A stretch of DNA of 64,000 bases, taken from contig NAJO01000009.1 of NCBI GenBank assembly GCA_002077065.1, positions 558,001 through 622,000 on the forward strand, given 5' to 3'. Below the pieces are notes generated by a model, which was not told the DNA's origin, searched no databases, and worked only from the letters and a program-made list of their open reading frames with translations. A program made the translations under genes and the position numbers. This DNA comes from Cryoendolithus antarcticus. Taxonomy: Eukaryota; Ascomycota; Dothideomycetes; Cladosporiales; Cladosporiaceae. This document shows positions 46,247-57,967 of the stretch, piece by piece (positions within the stretch are counted from its first letter, which is position 1; every line of letters begins with the position of its first letter).

Positions 46247-47698
46247 ATGATGGAGCCCCTCTACGAGATCCTCGCGCCATACTTCGAGCCAGATGCAACT
46301 GCCTCCGCCCGTCCCGTCCCCATCAACACCTCTTCTGCAAACTACCTCTCCAGGCTCGGTTCACTCTCGCTCTCGGATCTCACCACGACTGAGCCAGCTT
46401 CACTGCTCCATGCCGCACAGTCTCATGTTCGGAACCTCCAGGCGCTCTCCAAGCGCTCCCACAAGGCTGTGATCAGCTCTGCAGGGCATCTCGAGAACCT
46501 GCGGGACCTTCTCCCCGATTTTACTACAGGATCACATGGACTACAGGCCGATCTACCAACCCTCGAGACTGCAGCATCAAACTTCGCATTGAAGTACGAC
46601 CGGAGTAGTGACAATGCGGTGCTGGACCGCCGAAAGCGTGCGATGCTTCTCGCTAGGAACGTGGATCGCGTAAGCGATGTGCTAGAGTTGCCCACGCTGC
46701 TCTCTTCGGCTGTGTCAGCTGTACAGAATGCCTCTACAACGACCTCAGCATCAACTTCAACTACTTCATACGCTTCTGCACTCGACGTACATGCACACAT
46801 CAAGCGACTGCAGACGTTGTATCCGAAGTCCGAGCTGGTTGCGAATGTCTCAAATCAGGGTGAGGCGGAGATACAGAACCTGACAAGCATCCTCATCGGC
46901 ACCTTGCAGAGCCCTGGCCTGAAGCTGGCGTCTGCGATGAGGACTATTGGCTGGCTTCGCAGAGTTGCGCCCGAGCTGGCGGAGACCGACGAGCACTCTT
47001 CAGTCGCTCCTCTCTCAACGAAGTCATTCGACATGTCGACGAAGCAGCAGGGTGACGACGGCGCGCTCGGTACATTGTTCCTACTTTGCCGTCTACGCAC
47101 GCTGCATATCACCTTAGGCGCTTTGGATCCACTGCGCGAGCTGGCCGAGCAGGAAACGTCCACATCAGCAGGCGGTCAGAGTGAACGCTACCTGAAACGT
47201 TACATCGAGATCTTCCGCGAGCAGAGCTTCAATATCGTGAGCATGTACAAGAGCATCTTCCCGGGTGGTCTGCCAACGGCTGAAGTGAATGTCACAATTG
47301 CTGCTAGCAACATCGATTCAGCTTCACGACCTTCGCCAGTGGCTTCCTTCACTTTGCATCTTGCGGAGATGCTGGTGGCTACCTTGCGGCAATACATGCA
47401 CAACATCACAGACAGATCTGCCAGGGAGTCGCTGCTCACACAAGTGCTCTACTGTGCCGGCAGTCTCGGGCGACTGGGTGCTGACTTCGGGATGATGCTG
47501 GCTGTGCTGGAGGCAGAGCTTGCCCTGGCAAGTGAAAGCACTGCGACTGACGGTGAACCCGAGTGGGCGGCGGTGATGAAGAAGCATCGCATTCAGGCTG
47601 GACGACTTGAAGTACTCGCGCGACGGGTTGGCACGAGTGCAAGGAAGAGTAGCCTGGACATGCGATCGCCGGGTGCTACAGCGTCTGCTAGTGGGTGA
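46247..47698 (+). CDS. COG8: Conserved oligomeric Golgi complex subunit 8 (Dor1 family), 483 aa
   Basis: Subunit of the COG tethering complex, which returns Golgi glycosylation enzymes by retrograde vesicles. Single exon. The N-terminus (YEILAPYFEPDATASARPVP...YLSRLGSLSLSDL) and the helical bundle (LLHAAQSHVRNLQALSKRSHK, DVLELPTLLSSAVSAVQN, VHAHIKRLQTLYPKSELV) follow the Dor1 pattern. The block LGTLFLLCRLRTLHITLGALDPLRELAEQ and the C-terminal VLYCAGSLGRLGADFGMML are strongly diagnostic. Two adjacent ATG codons occur at the start. The C-terminal tail is Ser-rich and short, so the protein is somewhat shorter than animal COG8. Confidence 0.9.
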   Translation: MMEPLYEILAPYFEPDATASARPVPINTSSANYLSRLGSLSLSDLTTTEPASLLHAAQSHVRNLQALSKRSHKAVISSAGHLENLRDLLPDFTTGSHGLQADLPTLETAASNFALKYDRSSDNAVLDRRKRAMLLARNVDRVSDVLELPTLLSSAVSAVQNASTTTSASTSTTSYASALDVHAHIKRLQTLYPKSELVANVSNQGEAEIQNLTSILIGTLQSPGLKLASAMRTIGWLRRVAPELAETDEHSSVAPLSTKSFDMSTKQQGDDGALGTLFLLCRLRTLHITLGALDPLRELAEQETSTSAGGQSERYLKRYIEIFREQSFNIVSMYKSIFPGGLPTAEVNVTIAASNIDSASRPSPVASFTLHLAEMLVATLRQYMHNITDRSARESLLTQVLYCAGSLGRLGADFGMMLAVLEAELALASESTATDGEPEWAAVMKKHRIQAGRLEVLARRVGTSARKSSLDMRSPGATASASG

Positions 47699-49677
47699 TG
47701 GATGTCTGTGCTGGCCTACTGCAGGACCTACTGTAGCGGACACATCGAGCATGTTTACGGCAAAGAGCGCATCCCGTCACGATCGGAGCATGTCAACCAG
47801 CTTGCTAGCGTTCGTGCCAAAGCTGCCAAAGACCACTCGAGGTACTGTGAAGATTGAGGAGGGTGATATACTCTACGTTGCGATATCGCTAATTTTACAG
47901 CACTGCTTGTGAGAGACGTAGAACGACCATTCAATCAGTGCGTGTTGTGTGATTCTCACGCGCTGGAGCCGCGTAGCCGCATTCCATCCGACTGCCGTCC
48001 AGAGACCGTTTCGCTCTTACATAAGTCGCTGCTACAGTGTAGATCGCTTCGTGCTGACGCCCCTGGACGCAGGCGGAGACGCGTGCACGATTCTACAGCT
48101 ACCGTGTGCGAACATACGCTAGTCTCGGTGATAAGCTTGGTAAGGTCTAGGCCAGCGAAGGACATCAGCCCTACAAGACCAGGAAATGTCTGCATGTCCA
48201 GAGAGTCGCATGACGGTCGATGTCACCGTCTTAGCTCTGATAGTGAAGACAAGGTTTTTACGGAGCATCTTTGTCTTTGGCTCGATGCATCGGCCTATCT
48301 CGCCGTGCACAGAAGCCCGGAAGTTTAGCTCTGGCAAATCGAGGTAGTTCAATAAGATGCATGTCTGGTGTCGCATATGGCTTCCCGTCTAACTCTCCCC
48401 ACCTTTGCGCGAACGCGCCTCTGCTTGATGTCTTGTCAGTCAAGACTCGTGGTGTGACAGCGAGCCACATGCTGTAGTTTATACAGAGGGGATTTGTCCT
48501 CATGGTACACGCAAGACCTGGGGCTGCCCAAGTGAATAATCATCTGAATAGGCTGTGTCATTGTCAATTCGAGCGAGTCGGCAGCTTCAGCGGAGCCGGA
48601 CTCCATCTTTTCACTCGTGAATGCGAATCCGACTTGCGATCGCCGTAGAACATGAATTGTTCAAGTGCGGTCTGATCAGCCGCACGGGAGGAAACTCAAA
48701 AGGTCGTACTTCGGCGCCTACCGCGTGCTGTCTTGGCACATGCACAGAGCGACTTATCGACAATGCAATCCAGCATCGACCAAACTTGACTATGGGAGCT
48801 TTTTGTGGTGCTGTGGCACAAGACACGGTGCTTCGGCAAGCATACTCATTTCATCGCCGGGCGTCTTTCAGTTCATGAAGGATCTGATCTTCGGCTCGTT
48901 GCAGCATCATTGACGTTGTCTCGGCAAGTACAAACCCGGAGACGATCCCCTGCACACCGTTACATCTGATCGGCTTCCCCGGACAGACCCCGTTGGAGTC
49001 GCGATGCAATGGAGAAGACAAGGTTCCTTGGCCACCATGACCAAACGATGTCACTTCGAGTCACTCTACTCTAGCCTTTGTAGAGCTACAGTATTCGCCT
49101 ATGTACACGACAGACTGGTGACAGACCAATCTGCTCTGCTCGCGCAGCACACCGCACTCGTGCTCTGTTGTAGCTGCCGGAACATACACCGCGCATGGAC
49201 ACTGCTCACCTCATCATCACCCATCCAACGTCGTCCACCATCGGGCTTGGCAGCAATCTGAGGCCCCGCACCCTTGCCCTCCCGTGCGCCTTGCATGCCT
49301 GCGATAACGCCTCTGACGCAAGCCACGTAGCCGCGTGCCGAGTGCTTGCATAATCTGCGACAGCACTCCATATCGCTATCGCGCACTGTGGATCGACTCC
49401 AACTGTAATCGCGTCTCCGCAGGATGCATGGGGCCAAGCTATTCTCCGCACATGCTCGTGACCCCACATGGGTCCCAGGGTGCTTGGGGCACTTGGCGGT
49501 TGGAGGTGTGGAGTGCGGCGCGTGGAGTTGGGGTTCTTAAGAATGAGCTCATTCCCTCGGTGCCCAGAGGGCAAAGGCAAGCTTCTCTGTTCTTGTCGCA
49601 GATTTCTTATCACCATTCGTCGGTGCTTAATCGACGTCTTCGCGATCTGATTCTGATCTCTAAGGAAGTGGTCAATC
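47699..49677. other. Long intergenic region upstream of sugar porter
   Basis: Almost 2 kb with no gene I can support. Short frames on both strands look random. Close to the sugar porter, CCCCAC at 49462-49467 (GTGGGG on the minus strand) fits the SYGGRG consensus of the carbon repressor CreA/Mig1; a single short match proves little. Confidence 0.35.
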
Positions 49678-52186
49678 ATGTCGGACAAGGAGCTCAAGAA
49701 TGGCTCGCCGCCATATTTGGCTCATAACGAAAAACATGGCTCGAACTCGCCGCCATTGAAGGAAGAATTTGGTCCAGATCCGACGCGCCGCGTGTCTGTG
49801 GCTATGAACATCGTCGAGAATCCGTTAACAGTGAGTCGCGAGTTCATGAGCGTTCTGTTGTATCAGCGCAGCATCTGACGTATGGCTTCTCCTCTAGCGC
49901 ACTTCTCGCGAACAAACGGTGGTCGACGCCGAGGCGTTCTGCAATGCCAACGAAATGGGTGAACACGCCGCGTTGTTCGGCCGTGCGGCGCTGGTCGCAC
50001 GTGACGGATACAAAAACGTTCCCGGTCTGAGTGAGGATGAGAGGACCGCCCTTGAATACGAGCATGGCCACAAGTGGCATGGTCCGAAGATGCTGTGGTA
50101 CTCCATTGGACTCTGTGCTGTTGGCGCAGCCACCCAGGGCTGGGATCAGACGGGCAGCAACGGCGCCAACTTGTCCTTCCCGGAGGAGTTTGGCATTGCC
50201 GGCGGAGGGCGCGATGCCTGGATCGTTGGTCTTGTCAACTCTATCATCTTCTTGACTGCTGGTCTGATGTGAGTGGATTTGCGAGTGTTCACTTCTGGCG
50301 CGTTACTGACAGATAGCAGCGGCGCCTTCATCACCGATCCTCTTAACAAATACCTCGGTCGCAGAGGAGAGATCTTCCTCACGGCAGCTTGCTTGACTGC
50401 TACACCAATCGGCTCTGCGTTCGCTCAGTCGTGGCAACAGCTTTTCGCGGCGCGTTTCGTGATGGGCATTGGCATCGGTGCCAAGAAGTGAGCAACACTT
50501 GACCCTTGTGTAAGATATGACACTGACAATCCTACCCTCAGTGCTACCGTGCCGATCTACTCTGCTGAAATGGCGCCTGCTCGCGTGCGTGGAGCTCTCG
50601 TCATGTTCTGGCAATTGTGGGTCGTGGCAGGCATCTTCCTGGGCTTTGCTGCCAACGTGATCGTGAAAGACACAGGCGCGATCTCCTGGCGACTTCAGGC
50701 AAGTTAAACATGCCCTTGCATGAGTTGTTCGCTGACATTTTCATAGTTGGGAAGTGCCTTCATTCCCTCGTTCGTCCTCATGGTAAGTCCTGTGGCACCC
50801 TGTCCGAGTGAATTGACTGACACGACCACAGCTCGGTATTTGGTTCTGCCCCGAGTCGCCTCGTTGGCTCATGAAGAACCGGAAGAACGCTCAAGGATTC
50901 AAATCCATGAACACACTGCGCGCTCACCCCATCATCGGTGCTAGAGATTACTACTACTCGTACGTACTCTACCAGGAGGAGCTCGCCATTGCTCGCGGCG
51001 ACTCCTACTTCAGCCGTATGCGGGACATTTTCACTGTTCCGAGGATCCGACGCGCGAACTACGGCGCCTCCACTGTCATGCTTGCCCAGCAGATGTGCGG
51101 CATCAACAGTACGTGCTACTCATGATCGGATGAGTGGCTCTTGACTGACACGGGCTTAGTCATCTCGTTCTATTCCTCCACAATTTTCAGAGACGTTGGC
51201 TACACCGCAACCCAAGCTCTTTACGCCTCCCTGGGCTACGGCGCCATCCAGGTAGTCTTTACGATTCCAACCTTGTTCCTCATAGATACCCAGGGACGCC
51301 GCAAGTTGTGCCTGATAGTGAGGATCATCACTGCCCGCTACAATTACACCCTCAAGCTGACCATTGCTGCAGACCTTCCCGCTCATGTGCATCTTCCTGC
51401 TTGCTGCAGGTCTCTCGCTTCTCAACAAATCAGGCAGCCAAGGCGCACAGATCGGACCGGTGGTGCTGTTCGTGTACTTGTTCACGATCATGTATTCGCT
51501 CGGCGAAGGACCCGTTGCCTTCCAGTATTCCGCGGAAGTGTTCCCGACCATTCAACGTGAGCAGGGCATGGCCTGGGTGGTCGCAATAAATAATACGTTC
51601 GCGGGTTCGTCGCTGTTTTCCTCGCATTCCTGACACTTTGCTGACTTATTTTGTGCTAGGCATCCTCGGCTTGACTTTCCCGTAAGTCAATTTCGTTCCC
51701 CCCGTATCCAAGCATTGACAGTCGCTCGCCCGGCTTGCGGCGTCGACTGAGCAGCAGCACCCTACGTAGCGCACGAATGACTGCGGTGTTGATCTGCGTG
51801 CCAACGCGAAGCAGCAGTCTCGGACGTCCAAAAGCTAACTCCTTCTGCGCAGACGCATGACCGAAGTTATGACTCCCACTGGTGCCTGTAAGTCCTCAAT
51901 CAGCTGCTTACCTGCGCAAGTCTTCGTGGCTAACCTCTCGACAGTCGGCTTCTACGCTGGGCTGAACCTCATCGCCTGGGGCATGATCTTTTGCTTCGTC
52001 CGCGAGACCAAGCAAATTACTCTCGAGGAAATCGACCAGGTCTTCTCGATCCCCACGAAGGTCTTCCTCGCATACGAGACCAAGCAGTGGCTTCCTTGGT
52101 TCATCAAGCGCTACGTCTTCTTCAACAAGTCTGCCGAGAGGCCACCTCCATTGTTGGAGAAGGCGCAGGTCGACGGTATAATCTAG
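49678..52186 (+). CDS. MFS sugar porter, 11 exons, 617 aa
   Basis: Twelve-TM sugar:proton symporter or facilitator. Exons: 49678-49830, 49898-50268, 50317-50487, 50542-50698, 50747-50782, 50832-51108, 51160-51317, 51373-51604, 51660-51681, 51853-51887 and 51945-52186; all phases close (1854 nt). The intron 50699-50746 is GC-AG (CAG|GCAAGT). Motifs: [11 protein letters not shown] after TM2, [31 protein letters not shown] at the end of the first half, QQMCGINIISFYSS in TM7, and [16 protein letters not shown] after TM12. The N-terminal tail of about 110 residues before TM1 ([22 protein letters not shown]) is longer than usual. Two hydrophilic inserts and ten introns set it apart from neighbouring transporters. 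Sugar specificity cannot be told. Confidence 0.9.
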
Positions 52187-52782
52187 ACGGGACACGCTGG
52201 CACATGAGTTTGGGAGGAATATGATACCCAAGTAGAAGGTGGAAGGAGATGACGAGGCAATAGATTCTTGTCTCATTTCGGGGAGCATCAATCTACGCGC
52301 CAGCGACAACAGCTAGTGTAACGAGCCATTGCCAACACCGCGGTACCCTGTCTTCAGTACTCGAGGCGTAGTAGTTCATGCGGGACGTAATCCTCAGATG
52401 TGTACGATGTCCCCTGTCATGACGCTTATGGGCATAACGTTGTTTGCATGAGCATACCTCCAGAACTTCGTCAAGCCAAACTGCAATATTTTGCCTCGGA
52501 GTGATCATAACCCGTCTTCGTCGCAGAGTGTTGGAAATAATAGGAGGTAGCATGCCTGAGACCTTAGCTGTCGGAGTTCGCCTGCCAACTCCCTCCGTTC
52601 TGTGCATTTTGGCTCTATTCTAAGCCGCCCCAAAGTAGAAGGTCCGGCAGACCATTTAATTGTGGACGGAGTTCGCGATACAACGATACAACGATGCGGA
52701 GTCAATACATCGTAGCTATATGAGTTGAAGTGCTCGACATTCTCGCTGTTATTCAGATATTCAATATCGCCGTCTGGAGAAG
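52187..52782. other. Intergenic between two plus-strand genes
   Basis: 3' flank of the sugar porter and promoter of the aminopeptidase. Nothing recognised. Confidence 0.45.
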
Positions 52783-55140
52783 ATGGTCTTCAAGAAGCTT
52801 GCGCAGCTCACTGCTGCTTCTCTGGCATGGTCCAGTCCAGAGCAGCAGCGTTTACAGCTCGAGAACACCAAGGCTGCGGACAACGGCTACTTTCACTGGG
52901 CTGCAGTAGGTAATAGGCCCTCCATTCAAAGCTCTGTCTAATCTCAAGGTCAGATCAAGCCTTCCACGTCCTTCAAATGGCACGACTGCTTCGGCGACTT
53001 CAAATGTGCTCGCCTCCAAGTACCGATGGACTGGCAAGGTCACAGCGATGAAGCAAACAAGACCGTCGAACTTGCTGTCATCAAGGTAGAGGCTACTGTG
53101 TCCGTGACAGATCCGACGTATGGCGGTGCGGTGATCCTCAATCCTGGTGGACCTGGTGGGTCAGGTATCGGGCAGGTGCTCAGAGCCGGTAAGAATGTCC
53201 GGACCTTACTCAGTGCTGGACCGGAGAGTAGTAATGGTGTAGGAAAGGTAAGTCTACACTCTCCATTCCGTACCGGTGTCTCTGCATCATAGCCTTGAGA
53301 TAGCTCCGCTCTCCCAAAAGTCTGAGGACCTTTGTGCTGCTATCGTTCTCGCCGCGAGTGTCAACCCGGATATACCACGCCGGCGGAAGAGCACCTGCCT
53401 GTCAATGCGTGTTTCGAGAACCCGCTCTCGGTAGTGACTTGATAGACTACCCGTTGTCATGATGCAGACGATCAGCCCCTGGAGAAAAGTGCTCTACCGG
53501 TCGAAACTCTTCAGCTTTTGGATTGGCGGACATGGCCCAATCCACGAGCGTCGAGACGTTATGACGATCGTTGCAAGAGATCGCAAGGTCGACTAACGAC
53601 GATATAGCACTTCGATGTCTACGGTTTCGATCCACGAGGTGTCAACAACACGACGCCAACGATCATCTGCCAGCCCGACTCAATCGCAGCAGGCAAATGG
53701 CAGATCGAGACCAACGCATATGGCTATATCGGCACTTCCGACACTTCTTTCGACAATGTCTGGGCTAGTCGACGAGCCTTAGCCGAAGGATGCAGCAAAC
53801 GCTACGCTGAGCACGCGCGTGTCTACTTTGACCTTTGTTTGCATTGTGCACACTGACAACGGATCTAGGGCATAGCTAAACATGTCTCGACGGCTGCCGT
53901 GGCTCGAGATATCGTCGAGATCTTTGAGCGGCACGGTGAGTGGCGCGGACAAGAAGCCATTCGTCTACTTCGACAACCAAGCGCCTCGACATCAGCATCG
54001 GAACGACGAGCCACGCTTGCTCGTACCGTTTACAAGAAGGGTGCAGAGATGGTCCAGTATCTCGGATTCTCATATGGGACAATTCTTGGAGCGACCCTGT
54101 CAGCCATGTACCCAGATCGCATCCATCGGGCAGTACTGGACGGAGTGGCAGACTCCTTCGACTACATGGCAGGTGGGTGGTCGACGAACCTACCAGACAC
54201 TGATCTCGAGTTCGTTAAGCTCGGAGAATACTGCTGGCTTGGTGGACCTACCAATTGCCCGTTGTACGATGAAGACGGTCCCGCTGCCATCATCGACAAC
54301 TTAGCGAAGATCATAGCAAACTTCATCCACGAACCTATCGGCATCCCCGGCGATGCAATCAGCGGTCCGGTCATCGTCACTTACAATGACCTGAAGCGTG
54401 TCTTCCGTGACATCGTGTATCATCCCTTACGCGAGTTCACTGTTACAGCGCAGATACTCTACGACATCAGTCAGCGGAACGGCAGTAGTCTTGCAGCATA
54501 CAAGCGTGCTCACTTCGAGCCCTCACTTGATCATTCACTCAGTGAACGCTGCTTAAGTGATGGACCCTACAGTGAAGCATGTGGCGGTGATGATGGCGCT
54601 GCCAGCTTTGCCATCGCTTGCTCCGATGGACAATCACGACTCGATCAGACAAAGGAATCGTATCGCGAGTACGCGAGGGAGATACAAAGTCAATCGCGGC
54701 TGATTGGTGAAGAATGGGCTGTCATCCAGCTGGCATGTACCGCATGGCACGCGCGGCCAGCTTGGCGATACGATGGGAACTTCACGGCGAAGACAGCACA
54801 TCCCATTCTGTTTGTGGGCAATACAGTCGATCCCGTGACGCCTCGACGCAACATTGCATTGATGAAGAAAGGCTTTGTGGGAGCAGGAGAGCTTCACGTC
54901 GATACTGAAGGGCATTGCACTTACGCCACTGTGAGTATGTGTGCCGGCAGAGGATTGAGGGAGTATTTCCAGAGTGGCAAGCTGCCAGAGGCTGAGAAGG
55001 GCGATAAGATGAGGGTGTGTTCGCCGGACAGGCTGCCCTTCGATGGGTACACGGAGCTGGAAGATGTGCCGCTGCCTGAGGGAGAGACGGACGTGGAGAT
55101 GTGGGAGGCGCTGGTCGGCTTGAACAGAGTATGGCCCTGA
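52783..55140 (+). CDS. Alpha/beta hydrolase with TAP-like C-terminal domain (tripeptidyl aminopeptidase type), 630 aa
   Basis: Serine exo-peptidase-like enzyme (SAP/TAP group). Introns: 52906-52953 (donor GTAGGT), 53248-53607 (360 nt, branch GACTAAC) and 53819-53875; spliced exons are 123, 294, 211 and 1265 nt and close in frame. The N-terminal block YFHWAA|IKPSTSFKWHDCFG...KCARLQVPMDW is typical of the family. The oxyanion motif is NPGGPGGSG; the triad is S275 (LGFSYGTILG), D528 (VGNTVDPVTP) and H556 (DTEGHCTYA). Many members are secreted; here the N-terminus (MVFKKLAQLTAASLAW) is only a weak signal peptide. The linker LLRQPSASTSASERRATLAR before the nucleophile looks like a lineage insertion. 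Confidence 0.85.
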
Positions 55141-55641
55141 GTGTCTCCAGCAATCTAGAAGGCTCGTCCGGAAATCTTCACGAGCACTGTGATACCATCT
55201 TGTACATCACGTGTATCTGTCTGTGCCTTCTCGGCCGAGCAGGTTATCTCCTTCGGGTGGAGGGTGATGCGCAGCGGCCTAGATCTCTTCGCATCCAGCT
55301 CGCTTACGCATACGTCTCGAAGCAGATCTTCTAGAAGATGGAGTTGTCGGCCACTTTTATGCGAACGTGTGTGTGTAGGCAAAGAATGATGATCCGTCGC
55401 TAAACAACCGTCCAGTCACTAGCGTGACCTAATTCGGGTAAGCGAACACGTGCGCTGCGCCACTTCGCACTCGCTCTCGCCCCTCAAGGCAACCACCATC
55501 GTCACTTCACACCTGGCAGCTTCCATACCTTCTACTTCGTACCCTAACTACTTTATACCGTTCCTTCGATCTTCCGTACTTCATTCTCTACATACATTAC
55601 CTTCCCATCATCCTCTGGAGCATCTTCGGCCAGGACACGTC
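55141..55641. other. Intergenic between two plus-strand genes
   Basis: 500 bp. The frame of the next gene is open for 64 codons upstream of its first ATG, but that stretch is CT-rich and looks like a 5' leader. Confidence 0.4.
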
Positions 55642-56880
55642 ATGGCAGGCAGCATGGAGAGCGCCGCGCTGGGGCACTTGGTTCGCAGAGGGCTTAAGGA
55701 AGCACACAATCACTTCTCTAGCATGAACCCGGCGCTGTTCGAGAAGCTGCAATCAGATGCAAAGCTATACGAGGCCGCAGGGCCACAGATGGAGATGAAG
55801 CCACGAGAGTTTCTGCCGGTGGCCATCACCGCGATCATCGTCCTGGTACTCATGGCATCGGTCCGGTACACAGTTGGGAACGTCATGGCTTCCCTAGCAA
55901 TGATTGAGTCGCCGTCTACTACGGCCATTATCGAGTCAAGCCCACCAGCGTACAAGGAGGAGGTGTCCGAGAAGGAGGCACTGTTGGATGTCGATCGCGA
56001 TGTGGAGATCATGGTCATTCAGAACAAACCCATCACGGCCAAGATCTCGACTACAATTGGCCATCTGCAACGCACTGGAGGTTTCGCCGCACGCTGGAGA
56101 GGTCTCGGCTTTGCAATCTTCTACCACGCTCTGCATGGCCTGACAGCCAACACTCTCGCCGGTCTTCTCGGCTTGGGCGTGTTTGGCCACGCATTCACCT
56201 ACATCTTCGCCTCCCTTTCCCTTGCACGCGTGCACATGGCCTGGACCCACAAGATGATTACCACGCCATCGACCATGTCCTGGAACAAGCGCTTCATCCC
56301 GCGTAAGCAATGCAAGGCGATCCTCTTGCCTACGCTAGTCTTCTCCGTCGCGCAGCAAGTCACTGTCATCCTCCCTATTGCTGTGGCGTTCGCTCTTGGC
56401 ATCCCACAGAAGCTCCACAACGCTCACGTTGCCGGCGAGATGCCCATGATGTGCCCTGCGGATATGCTCAAGCTTGCAGCCGTTCCTGCCACCGCACTCT
56501 TTGTCGCTCTCACAATTCTCCTCCCGGCTGCGGTAACGCTTACTCGCATCGAAGCTGCTCTCCTCCCAGAGGATCAGGAGACCATCGTGCCTTTCGACCG
56601 CAGCTCAGTCATCGGTGAGCTTGATATGACAGCTCGCGGCTCGGCCAAGAAGGTCTTCGTTCAGGCTTGGAGGTCTTTCGACCGCGCTGCCCGCCTCAGG
56701 CTCATCAAGCTGTACGCCAAGCTCGTGTTTGTGCAGGTTACAATCGCTGGTGTGGGTATGTTCGCCATGGCTACTGAGGTGGCGATGATTGGCGGCGACA
56801 GGCTGGCGTTGTTTGTCAAGAGTGGAGGAGCGCAGTTGCAGTTGGCTATTGCTGAGGCGCATGGACACGGCGGAAACTAG
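55642..56880 (+). CDS. Multi-pass membrane protein of unknown function, 412 aa
   Basis: Single exon. Not assigned to a family with confidence; similar fungal proteins are often mislabelled in databases. The N-terminus is amphipathic (GHLVRRGLKEAHNHFSSMNPALFEKLQ), followed by TM1 (FLPVAITAIIVLVLMASVRYTVG), a Glu-rich cytosolic loop (YKEEVSEKEALLDVDRDVEI), then helices around FAIFYHALHGLTANTLAGLLGLGVFGHAFTYIFASLSLARVHMAW, AILLPTLVFSVAQQVTVILPIAVAFALG, ADMLKLAAVPATALFVALTILLPAAVTLTRIEAALL and LIKLYAKLVFVQVTIAGVGMFAMATEV. The LTRIEAALLPEDQ-x(3)-VPFDRS motif is the most distinctive. Codon use is strongly GC3-biased, in line with a real and well-expressed gene. Confidence 0.75.
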   Translation: MAGSMESAALGHLVRRGLKEAHNHFSSMNPALFEKLQSDAKLYEAAGPQMEMKPREFLPVAITAIIVLVLMASVRYTVGNVMASLAMIESPSTTAIIESSPPAYKEEVSEKEALLDVDRDVEIMVIQNKPITAKISTTIGHLQRTGGFAARWRGLGFAIFYHALHGLTANTLAGLLGLGVFGHAFTYIFASLSLARVHMAWTHKMITTPSTMSWNKRFIPRKQCKAILLPTLVFSVAQQVTVILPIAVAFALGIPQKLHNAHVAGEMPMMCPADMLKLAAVPATALFVALTILLPAAVTLTRIEAALLPEDQETIVPFDRSSVIGELDMTARGSAKKVFVQAWRSFDRAARLRLIKLYAKLVFVQVTIAGVGMFAMATEVAMIGGDRLALFVKSGGAQLQLAIAEAHGHGGN

Positions 56881-57247
56881 GGCACGCAAAGACTGTCCAA
56901 GCAGGCGCAGTTTGAGATGGTCTCTGCTGGGGTGTTTGCGGCGTCGCATGTATGACTACAAAGGGCGTTCACGGGGAAAGGTCGGTGGTCTCTACCATAG
57001 CTTTGACAGCATAATCTTTCCTACGCACACTGCACTATGTATCACTGCTGGGTAGGCTTTCATTGCTGACCGCTCCGACGATTCATCGTGCATCATCATC
57101 CGAAGAATGAGTGCGCGTGTATTGTAGGAACTTTGCTTCCCTGAGATCGTCTCATGGCTGTTCTTCCCTGCTGGCGTGCAGCTCGGAACCACGATCTCGA
57201 CTCAATCTTCCAGAGGATTTGTGATTCGATCTCGTCCGCTCAGCCTT
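56881..57247. other. Intergenic between convergent genes
   Basis: Nothing recognised. Confidence 0.45.
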
Positions 57248-57967
57248 TCATGCGCTCAACAATGACATGACCTGCTCACTTCTCTTAACATCAACACCGC
57301 ACTCCACCATGCCAGTCATGACAAGCTCCAGCACATGAGTCCTTAAACCCCCTGACCGCCGAGCCAGCTTCGAACAGCATCGAAGGACACCTCGCTTCTC
57401 GAATATGACGCCCCAGACACCTTTCCTGCGTGGCCAGGCTACTTTCATGGCTTCCGCTTCAGCTTCATTGTATTGAGGCCTGTACCTTTGGTGTGTGACC
57501 AGGCGTCCATTTGGCAGAACCTCTTCGCCTTCCATCGGCCAACTCATATTGTGGTAGCGACATGCTGCTGGACGCTCCATGCGCCAGCCGCCATGAGGAT
57601 GAATGAGTGTGTAAGTCCAATCTTCGGCGTAGTCTGGGCCTTTGCTCCCGGGTGGACGTGCGGTGATGGTCAAGTTGGTGATTTTGTCGAATTCTTGCTC
57701 TGAGATCGAAAGGATGCGCGCCTCAGCTTCCGACTTGGGGATAATGTCATCCAGGATGAGAGTGAAGTGGGAAGTGCTGTAGTAGTTGCCATAGCGGGCA
57801 CGATAGAGTGGCAAAGCCTCGACGTAGATCTGGCGGCAGGTGCGAAGTACTGCGTAGGCAGGAGGCGAGAGTGGTATAGTGGCAGTAGCGGGCAAGGGGG
57901 TGAAGAGCTGTCCGTAGATGAGGAGGCGAAGCTCCTCCGGTAGGGCGAGGAGAGTCGCTGGCGGCAT
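57248..57967 (-). CDS. F-box-like protein, paralogue 1, 239 aa
   Basis: Small intracellular protein whose start (MPPATLLALPEELRLLIYGQLF) matches the F-box-like LxxLPxELRxxIY entry found in many fungal genes. Blocks shared with two neighbours are FDKITNLTITARP, YAEDWTYTLIHPHGGWRMERP and THVLELVMTGM. No repeat domain follows, so it is not a classic F-box substrate receptor. Single exon; the codon pattern is even across the frame. Confidence 0.75.
   Translation of the reverse strand: MPPATLLALPEELRLLIYGQLFTPLPATATIPLSPPAYAVLRTCRQIYVEALPLYRARYGNYYSTSHFTLILDDIIPKSEAEARILSISEQEFDKITNLTITARPPGSKGPDYAEDWTYTLIHPHGGWRMERPAACRYHNMSWPMEGEEVLPNGRLVTHQRYRPQYNEAEAEAMKVAWPRRKGVWGVIFEKRGVLRCCSKLARRSGGLRTHVLELVMTGMVECGVDVKRSEQVMSLLSA

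Noticed and set aside
47909..48328. 139-codon plus-strand frame in the 2-kb gap
   Set aside because: No family resemblance, Arg/Ser-rich as expected by chance in GC-rich DNA, and overlapped by other frames.
53248..53607. Hidden exon in the long aminopeptidase intron
   Set aside because: The family blocks on both sides are complete and join directly; no open frame with family resemblance lies between.
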